Shown one piece after another: positions 34,223 to 45,000 of a DNA stretch of 64,000 nt (position 1 is its first letter; each line of letters begins with the position of its first letter). This stretch comes from Siphonodentalium dalli (taxonomy: Eukaryota > Mollusca > Scaphopoda > Gadilida > Siphonodentaliidae). The notes under the pieces were generated by a model. That model saw nothing but the letters and a program-made list of their open reading frames with translations. It was not told the origin of the DNA and did no database searches. The translations under genes were made by a program, and so were the position numbers. Location of the stretch: the NCBI GenBank assembly GCA_032622095.1, contig CP136064.1, positions 180,394,011-180,458,010 of the forward strand, written 5' to 3'.

Positions 34223-36798
34223 CAGGTCGGGCACACATCAAAAACGGTCTACGTAGCTCGTTTTGTCTACAGTAGCCCGATTGAGCTACGTTTTTAATGT
34301 GATTATCGCCATAACACGAAAAAATTGCATTTCGAATTTTCGTTCATTAGTTGTGTACCACTATCAGTATCAAACTATCATGTCTACAAAGAAGCAAAAA
34401 ACTCAACGACTCACCACGGCTTTAATACCTTTTGAGCGATTCAAAATCAATTTGTTTTGGTCAATTTACCATGACAAACGGTAAGAAATGATCATCAAAA
34501 TCACTTGATCGAAATGTAAATCTTCATAAAATCTGAGGTAGTTCCGGTCGCAATTGTGTTCGCAAACATCCGTGTGCAGGCGATAATCTGATTGGTTGCA
34601 TTTAGCCGGGGATTAATTTAATGGTACATGTATGTTCTTAATGGGATTTCAGTGTAACATCTATCTGTTGGAATGGGAAACAAGACGATTGGTACCTTGT
34701 CAATAGACGGAACCACCGACATGCCTCCAGCAAACTTCGACGTTCAAATGTCAACCGCCGCCGCCGACACATCTAACTTCCACATCGACGAATCATTCTG
34801 TCGACCCCCGATCCCATCGAACTTTCCATTAGAATAGAGCCAAGTTCGTCAACAGTGATTGACGAGAACGACGACAACACACCTCCGTTCACTGTTATTG
34901 ACAAAGGCACGAAGAGAGGAAAACCCATGTTATTGTCATCGGACGGGTACAGCTTTACAATGAAACGACAGACAACGGCATCGAAATATTGGTGGTGCTC
35001 CCATCGTTCTAACAGTGATCCATGTCGAGCAACTGTATCCCAGAAGGACCATGTCTTCAGCTCTGGCCCACAGTGTCATAACCACGCACCCGATAACATC
35101 GCTTCCATCCGTATGTCAGCCAAAGCTAGAGTGAAGGCCAACGATGATGACGACATGTTTATTCCAGCATCAACGATAGATGAAGGCGTCCTCCAAGCAG
35201 AGTTTCAGGCTGATCCGAACGTCGACCTACCAAAGCCACAAAATGTCATTCGACAGATAAATCGAAATTGACAGAAACGACGACCAAAAGGCCCCCCCGC
35301 AACTGCGAATTCGATATAAGTACCGACTTTCTTCCTGCTGACTTCTTAAAAAGCGTCATCAGATACGACGATCAGCGGCATATCATTTTTGCGACTGAAA
35401 ACCAACTTAGTTTGCTACCTAACACCAAGAACTGGTATATTGACGGCACATTTTCCATCGTCAGGAAGCCATTTTACCAGCTTCTCACAATCCACGCCTT
35501 CATTAGGAAAGACGACTACACCAAACAGGTTCCCCTGGTGTATATCATGATGTCAAGACGAAAGACTATAATAAGGTATACATTTTGTTCATATATCGGA
35601 AACATATAACATGCACAGAAACATATTTATTGATCTGAATATAAAGAGCGTTTATATTTACCTCCAATATATAATTTTTATCACCAATACAATGACTAAT
35701 ATTATAGACATTTGTTGTATCATTTCAGGTATTCGATTCTCTTCGACAAATTCTTCCAGCAGATCCATTAGTGCAAACCGTCACCATGGACTTCGAGAAG
35801 GCAACATGGAAGCAATTCGCACTAATTTCCCCACTGTCGATCTTCGTGGCTGCTTCTTCCACTGGACTCAGGCAATATGGCGTCAGATTCAAAAAGCTTC
35901 TTCGTCGTCGTAAATCAGCTATATACATGTATATGTTGTCTTGAATTGATATCTAAGTGTTCGTTACTTGCGCTTGATAGATCGAAATTTAAACAGTGTG
36001 CTACTATATATATTGTTTTCTTTTGTTTTTACTTGATTTGTTGTTATTGTCGTCAGTGTATATGATATATATATATGATATATTCCAATAAAACTGTGAA
36101 ACACTATCACAAGTAACTTTAAATATAACCCAACACAATTTTATATGGTACCAATCATCCACACTGAAATGGTACCAATCGCCCCCAGGGTACGAAACAT
36201 CCAGGTACCAATCGACCCGTGGGTACGAAACGTCCAAGGTACCAATCGTCTAGAAGCCGTTGGAATGTACGGAACGACAAATGGACAACCATATTTGTAT
36301 AACTGTAATGTTACACGAGGGGCTTCCAAATTTCAAAGTAGAGTTGTGAATCGTGTTTCCGTAGTTGTCTTCTCTGAATGGCGGTCGCCAAACATTTAAC
36401 AAATAGTCGTCTCCGAGTGAAGCTGTTCGCTTTCAGGTAAGCCACATAAACTGGACGTTCTTGACCTTCAAAAATAAATGTCCTGCAAAAACAAATGGAT
36501 CTTTTGCTACTTTTTATGGAAAAATCTGATATTTTCAGGAAAGTCACTACCAAACGCTAACAGGTCTTAAATAAAACATCGTTAATTGTGCCTAAGCCGT
36601 GGTGAGTCGATGAGTTTTTTTGCTTCTTTGTAGATATGATAGTGGTACACAACTAATGAACGAAAATTTGATATGCGCTTTACGAGTGGTATGGCGGTAA
36701 TCGATGGAGGTCTGTAAATCACATTAAAAAGGTAGCTCAATCAGGCTACAGTAGACAAAACGAGCTACGTAGACCGTTTTGGATGTGTGCCTGATCTG
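34223..36798 (+). mobile_element. Mutator-like (MULE) element, 2,576 bp, TIRs about 200 bp
   Basis: The left TIR (34223-34425) begins CAGGTCGGGCACACATCA, then ACGGTCTACGTAGCTCG. The right TIR (about 36595-36798) is its inverse with scattered changes, ending ATGTGTGCCTGATCTG. No convincing target duplication is left. The interior carries a broken FLYWCH plus MULE transposase frame. Near 36147-36250 GGTACCAATC occurs four times. Confidence 0.8.
34772..35913 (+). pseudogene. MULE-family transposase with FLYWCH zinc finger, broken
   Basis: N-terminal FLYWCH domain at about 34900-35095: DGYSFTMKRQ, YWWCSHR, then C and H.H ligands (QCHNHAP). After a stop at 35269-35271 and a one-base slip in a C7 run (about 35288-35297), the transposase domain follows with NWYIDGTFSIVRKPFYQLLT (first catalytic Asp) and VPLVYIMMSRRK. 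An intron-like gap or insertion (about 35577-35729) precedes VTMDFEKATW (second Asp), then another frameshift into FPTVDLRGCFFHWTQAIW and an early stop at 35911-35913. The third catalytic residue region is missing. Clearly inactive. Confidence 0.75.
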
Positions 36799-37002
36799 TA
36801 TATTTCTATTTCTGTATTCTGTACCGTACCGTAGTTGGTAAATCGTACTGTAGTGACCAATTCTTACAGCATGGTGTTGTTCTCCCTAAGCTGAACTGAA
36901 TGTCTCTATAAATAGCCAGCGACATGATAGCATACAACATTTCTTGGACTCGGAGTTGGACAATTGTGTGCTCAAAACAATGCAAAGGTCAAGCTGGGTA
37001 CC

Positions 37003-37226
37003 TGATACATCTTTTCTTAGGCTAAAGCTTATGGAAGACCTTTTTAACATTTATTAGCTAATTGTGATTAAGCTTAATTCATTTACGCTTAAGCGTAATT
37101 GAATTCAAATGTATTACCCTTAAGCATAAATGATTTACACTTAAGCGTAAGTGAATTATAAGTAAGCATACAATATTTATGCGTATTGTAATTAGCGAAT
37201 AAATGTGAAAAAGGTCTCCCATAAAA
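37003..37226. mobile_element. Small inverted-repeat element with three CTTAAG palindromes
   Basis: Bounded by exact 11 bp direct repeats AGCTGGGTACC (36992-37002 and 37227-37237). Inverted arms carry GACCTTTTTAACATTTATT (about 37037) and its near-inverse (about 37198). Between them CTTAAG starts at 37088, 37119 and 37140 (spacings 31 and 21), the first within TTACGCTTAAGCGTAA. Confidence 0.55.
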
Positions 37227-37295
37227 GCTGGGTACCCAAGAGGCAACACACCAAAATTTGTCTTTTTCTGATACTGGAGTATAATGACAAGTTTT

Positions 37296-37560
37296 TATGT
37301 TTACCCATACCATAGTATGGTAAACATAGTGTCGTTGTCCGGATTGACCACTCGTCGTTAGTCCGTCCGTCTGGCTGTCTGTCTGTAGACACTTTACGCA
37401 TGGTGCGATAACTCAAACATTTTATATCTGATCAGAACCAGATTTGTATATGAATTTCTCAGCATAAAAGACAGATCAAGTTCGAATAGGGGTTTGATCC
37501 GACTATTTTTAACTGAGTTATGGCCCTTTTTCGAAAAAATATTCACTCTTAAAAAAAAAA
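37296..37560 (+). repeat. Hairpin-headed repeat family D (copy 1)
   Basis: Head hairpin TATGTTTACC / GGTAAACATA at 37296-37328, then TAGTCCGTCCGTCTGG, the phrase CACTTTACGCATGGTGCGAT, and GAGTTATGGCCCTTTTT. Relatives at 53977 and 58543. Confidence 0.6.
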
Positions 37561-37908
37561 CTAAATAAAATAATTAAATAATAAAACAAAATAATAATTG
37601 TTTTTTTTTAAATAATTAAATTTTTTTTTTTAAACTAACACTATTATAACTCCGCCAAGGGTACCCCGAGTCAGCACACCAATTTTGATTTAAATCGGTC
37701 CAAAATATTGTCATGTACTGGTGAATTTGTTAGGAGCCATATTCATCAATTCCATCCCATGCCTTTGGACTACTTAGCTATTAATATGGCTATATTATTT
37801 TCTGATGTCTCTTATGCCTATTGTTGTGCAGATAAAAGCTATGGTATCTAATTTAAAAAAAGTTTCAACAATACACAGCACATGCTGTTTAATAAAGGGT
37901 TTTGTAGG

Positions 37909-38644
37909 TTAAAGGTACGGTTGGCCTTGGCGGTGGGTATCCTGTGAAAATATTTCCAACCGTCAAAAACCGCCACAAACAGAAAGAAAATCAAAATGTA
38001 GACATACTTTGTCCGTATACAAATAAGAAATATCGCATAAACAGTATGTTATTGTCATATTTATTCAGACAGCTTCTTATTTAAGACGCGAATAATGTGA
38101 CAATAACGGGCCAATGCTAGACAAGAACTTTATATTTCAGAATTTATGCTTGTATATTGCCCATTGATTACCATACCATGTTATATGTTTGTTTTCTTTA
38201 TTTTCTGTATGTGTACATGTACATGTATATTGCCATACCCAAATGTATTTGTTTGTGGTCGCGCAATAAAGATCTATCTATCTATCTATCTATGGTTGAC
38301 CATTGTTATGTAAACAAAAGCATAAAAAGTAACTTTTCTGGTGTTTGTTTATATTATGATGGTAAACATAAAGAGCGTTCTTTGTGGGTGAATTCCTGAT
38401 ATGGAACTAATAAAGAGCGTTTATGCCATTTGTGTGTGATTAGCCAGTAGCATTGTGCTGTCTTCTGTAACACAATCAGGATCTTGCTTAGGTAAAATAT
38501 AGTATGTCTTTATAATAACATGCTGTTTACGCGATGGTCATGGTATATATGAACGAAACTGTATGCGTTTTACTGTTTTTTTCTGTTGACGTGATTGGAA
38601 CAAATATGAATATTTTCGACAACTAAGGCCTCACGTGCCTTTAA
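37909..38644. mobile_element. TTAA MITE family 1 (copy 2) with a nested retroposon-like insertion
   Basis: TTAA at 37909-37912 and 38641-38644; otherwise very like 2077-2578. After TTATTGTCA it is interrupted (about 38057-38293) by sequence ending GCGCAATAAAGA and a (TCTA)n tract. That is the usual 3' end of CR1/L2-type non-LTR elements or their SINEs. Confidence 0.65.
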
Positions 38645-39085
38645 GTTACCAAAATGGGCTTTAGAACATTGCTAAAATCATTTAGCAAATCTTGAGATTT
38701 AAGTGTCTTTATGCAACTGGGGTTCAGTTATTTGATCAATTTAAATTTAAAGAGAATTCCATAACTTCTGATTTTATATGTATATCCTCTCTGGAATTTT
38801 CTAAACTAACTGCTAATTGGGAAAATTAATGAGACATGGGTCAGATTTTAGAACACTGTTGATTGCCTGTTGATAAATGAAACAAAGTGATATGTTTTAA
38901 TCACTTCATGTCATCCGCCATGTAGAAAATGATTTGTTTGTTATCACAAGAGTCAGCCACTTTCAATGCAAAGGCTATTTAGGCATCTGTTATCAGACCC
39001 AACACATCACAACCTAACATGTAACTACCGGAGAAAGCTGCACAACTGAGATCTATAAGGATATTTTGCAGAGAACACTTGATCA
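38645..39085. other. Nothing recognised
   Basis: AT-rich sequence before the minisatellite. No exon or repeat that I recognise. Confidence 0.4.
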
Positions 39086-39402
39086 CTCTTGCTTGGATAT
39101 TCTTGATTCTACATGTTAATACCTGTGTGCAGATTCTTGTCTTGCTTGGATATTCTTGATCCTCTTGCTTGGATATTCTTGATTCTACATGTTAATACCT
39201 GTGTGCAGATTATTATCTTGCTTGGATATTCTTGATCCCCTTGCTTGGATATTCTTGATTCTACATGTTAATACCTGTGTGCAGATTCTTGTCATGCTTG
39301 GATAATCTTGATCCTACCTGTTCATACATATGTGAAGATTCTTGTCTTGCTTGGATATTCTTGATCCTCTTGCTTGGATAATCTTGATTCTACATGTTTA
39401 AC
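39086..39402. repeat. Minisatellite, 76 bp unit
   Basis: Unit CTCTTGCTTGGATATTCTTG plus ATTCTACATGTTAATACCTG and CAGATTCTTGTC, itself with an internal repeat of CTTGCTTGGATATTCTTGAT. It breaks off at about 39402 and resumes at 41512-41590, so about 2.1 kb lies inserted. Confidence 0.8.
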
Positions 39403-41511
39403 AAGAAAACCATAGTCAGAAATGGTAACGCCACCAAGATCATATTATTAGCCATAAATATAAATTATAATACAATTATTCTATAAAGCTTTCAAATTTT
39501 ATCTGGGAAATTTGCATACTTCTATATTTCAAGTTTTCCCGTTTCTCGTGTTATACATTACTTTCTTCAAACTGTCTTCTTTATTACACAAGCTGATGGG
39601 CCGACTTCGTCCGGGATGTTTCCCATCTGATTTCCGGCGAAAGGCGCGATTTGACCTTCAATTGACTATTTCGAAAGTCAAGGTCAGGTCAGGGTCATGA
39701 TTTGACCCGTCCAAAACACCCCCACCCGGAGAAAAGTACCACTAGGTATCAAATTTCGTCGAAATCCGTCCGTTTTACCCCACTTGACCTTTAATTAACA
39801 ATTTTGAAGGTCAAGGTAAGGTCGGAGTCATGATTTGACCCGTCCAAAACACTCCCCCGACAAAAGTACCCATAGGTATAAAATTTTGTCGAAATCCATC
39901 CGTTTTACCCGATTTGACCTTTGATTGACCACATTGAAGGTCAAGGTCACGCCGATGTCACGGTTTGACCCGTTCAAAACACTCCCCGGACAAAAGTATC
40001 CCTAGATTGACCCAAATTGACCTTGCATTGACAGTTTTAAAGGTCAAGGTCAGGTCGGGCTCACGATTTGACCCGTCCAAAACACTTCCCGGACACAAAT
40101 ACCCATAAGTATCAAATTACGTTGAAATCTATGGAAAGCCGAAGAGGACATGTTAGTTGCTAATTGCTAGATATACGACGCACGACTTGTCGCGCTATTT
40201 TAAAGGTGTTTCAAACTAGGAGATAGAAGGGTTCTGCGTTTCAAATGGTGATGAATTATAGTAATTTATTCAAATTTTATGGCATAAATTGTTATTAAAA
40301 CCGTATATACTATAACAAAAATGAATGACTCGAAAATTAAGTGGGCCTATAAAAACAACGTCACAATTGCAGTTAGGCTCATCTCATACTCGTTTAATCA
40401 GCGATATTCTGCTGCGCAGTTTGTTATAGTTCCCAGTTATAGCCCCACTGTTATAATTCGCCTTTAGCAGGCGTACTCTTGCCTCAGATTATTGAGATAT
40501 TAGGTCACACGTAATGACATTAAATTGCATGGAAACATAGCAATTGTGTGGGCTGCTTGACGTGAATATTTAATGAGAAATAAAGTCATACGTAATGACA
40601 TTAAACTCAAGAAAACCCGCGAAAACAAAACAAAATCACATTTAATGTTTTAAGTTATTTCCTTCATAAAAAGAATCTTCGTGATAATGAACCCTCCCAA
40701 TACTTTAGAATATAGAATTAAAATAACAAAAACCTTCGGAATACAGAACCTTCGGAATAACGAACCTTCTGATTGGTGAACCTTCGGAATAGCGAACATT
40801 CAGAGAAATTTCGGAATAGTGGACATTCTGGATAGTGAACCTTCGGAATAGAGACATGCCCCCAATATTCATATTATATGCCCAGAGTTCAAAGGTATGG
40901 GCCCATAAAATCCTAAATTTGGCCCTTAAAATATTGAACTCCAAATTGGAGCCCACACATAACATCACTTAAGTCAACTGTACCTGTGTCATGTCCCAAT
41001 GCGGGAGGGTCCACAATATACCACAACATTCATATTATATGCCAAGAATTCAAAAGTATGGGCCCACGTAATGACATTAAATCTCAAGAAAACCCGCGAA
41101 AACAAAACAAAATCATATTTAATGTTCTAAGTTAAGTTATTTCCTCCTGTATCTGTATCGGTATGCGCGCAGGATCAGTTCGGATGTGAGCGCACACACC
41201 GTAAAAAGAATCTTTGTGATAATGAACCCTCTCAAATTAGTCTCAATACTTTAGAATATAGAATTAACCTAAAAATAACAAAAACCTTCGGAATAGAGAA
41301 CCTTCGGAATAGCGGACCTTCGGGATAGCAAACCTTCATAATAGAAACATGCCCCCACAAGTACACCGGTGACGTAAACACATGTGCTAATCTTTGTTGT
41401 ACTATCGTGACTCTATCGGTAACCATAATAATACAGTCGCCCAGTGGATTATCGATCGACCACAGAATATGAAAATCTGCGTACCAAGCAACACCACGGT
41501 GTGGCGTAATA
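39403..41511. repeat. 2.1 kb insertion within the minisatellite
   Basis: 39590-40140 has three to four units of about 120 bp with TTTGACCCGTCCAAAACAC and GAAGGTCAAGGTCA. 40553-40870 and 41055-41355 are diverged copies of one sequence (CAAGAAAACCCGCGAAAACA), each containing a CCTTCGGAATAG minisatellite. No protein frame of note. Confidence 0.55.
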
Positions 41512-41928
41512 ATACCTGTGTGCAGATTCTTTTCTTGCTTGGATAATCTTGATTCTATCTGTTCATACCTGTGTGCAGATTATTTTCTGCAGAATGTTCT
41601 TATTTCTACTCATCAATACTTAGGATGTATCTTGACAAGACTATGGCTTATTGATTTTCGCGTTCAAACTGAAAATAGCTGATCACTATCGCCAAGGTAT
41701 GGGTTAAACATCTGCCGATCGTGATCAGCCTCTCGTTTTAACATGTCCAGCCGAAAAGTCATCAACAGTTTCCAAAGTCATCTTGGTGGTATGATATGCC
41801 AGATATACAGGTACATGTATTTATCTTCTCATTATCATTACTAGTAGTCAAATTTATAAAGAGTGTTCCGCCACAATAGGTGAGTTGTTTTTCCTTTTTA
41901 TTGACCATCCTTTTTCAATCCTTTTCAG

Positions 41929-42074
41929 TAAAATGACTCACTTCCAGTTTGAGAATCAACTGAATGAAGCCATGCGGCTTGATGTTCCTATGCAGAATGT
42001 GCCAAAGATGAGATTTCAGCGTAAAGCCATGGAATCCGGCCTGTGTCAACAGCTGTCTTTATCCAGAGACTCAA
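41929..42074 (+). CDS. CDC20: CDC20 coding exon 1 (ATG at 41933)
   Basis: Acceptor CCTTTTCAG just 4 nt before the ATG implies an upstream non-coding exon. Encodes the conserved N-terminus to SLSRDS; donor CAA|GTAAAT. Confidence 0.85.
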
Positions 42075-45000
42075 GTAAATACATTTATACCTGGGATTGC
42101 CTGGCACATAAATTATTATAGCCACTGCAGAAATCTAGACCCAGACATTATTACCAGAAGAACTAATTTAAGGCAGTCCTTCGATTTTGAAAAATTTAGG
42201 TATACAGTTTATTGTTTGTCTTGATTTAGGATCCAGTGCACCATTTTTCTTTCATATGCCTGCGGGTAATATTTATATTCTTCTGTATAAACTATAATGT
42301 CCAAGATCACAACACGCACATTTTTACCTAACTTTTCAAACTAATGTGCGCTAACAAGGGGGATATACGTGCATCGGTTGATTGAGTCCATTTCCAGAGG
42401 TGTAATTTTCGGCTAAAACACTCAGGGCTAAGTTCTTTGCCTAAAACTTTACATTGTTCGATCAATCCTGCAACTATGGTCACAAATCACTGCCTCCAGA
42501 AATGGCATATCAAATGATACCAATAAAATAATTATTTGTGTTTTTCCTACACATGTACCTCGCTTTGATGTCGGTTTGCGGGCAGAAAAACCACCACAAA
42601 GTCCAATGCAAACATTTATTTTGATATAGTACGGACCAAAGTCTGTCTATATTTCACACATGTATGATCCAAAAGAGACTCATAAATCCCTGTCACAGGT
42701 GGCTGGTTAATATACATGAGGCAGCGGCTTAACCCTGCCATGACTAGAGCTTCCTGAAATTTTGCGATCGTGTGTGCCAATGCATTCACATATATAAGAG
42801 AATTGGCCTAAACATATTTACCTTGACCTTGTAAGCCAGTGTATTCTCTTATATATGCAAGGCTCCCTATGGGAGACTCACATATATAAGAGAATGCACT
42901 GGCACCGTATCTTTAATGCTGCACCAGCGCAGCTCCCGTCATGAAAGGGTTAAGTTCTTGAGTCAATCTTGACGCACCGGCTTATGTCAATTTTTGAGGC
43001 GGCTTAAATTCCTTGGTGCAACAGCTTGCATTCCACATTTCAACTTCTATGGTCTTTGGTCTTTTACCGTATCTGGGCATCCATTTTCAATGTTTCGAGG
43101 TGGCTTTGTCATAGTAACACCAGTCCTGACGATGGCAATCTCAGGGTCACTCATAACTAATGCTGAACTGGTGGTTGTTGCTTGCATAGCATACAGTTAC
43201 CCAGGATCTATCAAATGTACATAAAGTCACTCAGGATCTTGAAAATGTGCATCAAATCAAATTTGTTTTTATTACGTTCCAACATTCTATTTTAATTTTG
43301 TACAACCTGTCATTTTAATATGTATTTATTACGTTCCAGTACAGTAATGCACTAAATAATCGACTCCTTAACCACAGCAGAATTATGGGTAATTTTTCAG
43401 GATTTAGTCGGAAATATGGCTTGTTGCTGTCACAATGCTGTGGTTAAGGAGTAAATTATTTAGGGCATTACTGTACATACGTACCGGTAGGTGAGTCTGG
43501 CTAATTTTATGAACATTAATTTGTTGGGCGATCCAAGGATTCTTGGTGCACATTTTGGGAGACCCTGGATAGGTTTATGTACACAGCCATGCGTCAATGA
43601 CTAATTCAGCATAACTAATCATTCTTAAATGAGCCATCAACAAACTCCATTTTAACTTTTGAATGGCGTATATTGTATAAAGCTATATTTGTTAGGTAAA
43701 TAAATTGTCTGTATATTATAGATTTATCAGAAAATGTAATCGTGATGGCCTAATAATAGTGATGGGTGTGGCTTTAGGCTGAAATTAATAATAGTGATGG
43801 CAATTTCAATCTATGTCTCTCCAAAATTAATAATTGTGCTGATACTATTAATAGCCACCTGAGAGTACTCGCTTGGAGACACCAAACCTTGTCTGTGTGA
43901 AATCTTATAGCCTTTGGTCCGTACTATATCAAAATTAGTTTTTCTGCATCATACTTGAACTTAGCAGTGCATTTTATGCCGTAAATCAACATCGACGTGA
44001 AGTTTAGAAAAACGTAGATATTTTAGTGCCTTTTTGCCTTTTAAAACTTATTTCAACACAATTATTTCTGGGAATGGCATTTATTGGTAGAATTGGACAT
44101 ATCATTTCTGGAGGCAGTAATAATTTGTGACCATAGTAATGATGGAACATCCACCTCCGGAAATGGACTTAATCAACCGGTATCACTGTGCATCTACCCC
44201 CTTGACTAAAGCGCACAAACCTCAAAATCGAAGGGCTGTTAAGGCTCGCCATTCTGCAATGTTATATTCATGATATTTTATTATTTTATTCATTGAAACA
44301 GTACATGTATATACAGTTGCATGTATACAGAAAATAATCACAATTTATGTTTAACAATGCAACTGATCTCCATTTCTTGATGCTACGTATGCTATAAAGT
44401 TACATGTACTTAAATGGTGGATTTCCAACATGAGTTTTGTTGTTAATTCGTAAAAACTTTTGATGAGGTCAGGTAAATAACATTCAGGCATTCAGTCTGA
44501 TGATTTAACGCTCGCTGTTTGAAGAAAAAGGGGATAGTGCATTGCCCATTTCCATCTGTGCAGAAATCACAGACATACAGTAATGCTCTAAATAATCGAT
44601 TCCTTAACCACAGCAGAATTATGAGCATTACTGTATGGTTTACAGAGATAAACCTGTGTACCATGTTAGGAATAGAGAGGGTCTTTAATCTTGATTAAAA
44701 ATGTTTCATTTATCCAAAATATATAGGGATGTAATAATTCAAGGTTATCACTTGAGGTTTGTTTGGTATAGAGACACAATTGACATGTAGAGTGCTCAGC
44801 AGGGTTCGCGCTGCCGATTGCCAATTTAGAAAATTGCGATAAAAAAATTTATTTGCACCAAAAAAATCCCAATTTGCTACAAAATTTGGCACCTACATTT
44901 TTGGCTTTTGGCAATTGATTCCCTTCGGACATGTAATAAAGCATGCGTCAATTGGTCGGAAACAAAACACACATTGATGTCCTGTCGTGCCATAGCTAAT

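Noticed and set aside
38270-38293. (TCTA)n as an independent microsatellite
   Set aside because: It directly follows GCGCAATAAAGA and ends the inserted segment, so it is better read as a retroposon tail.
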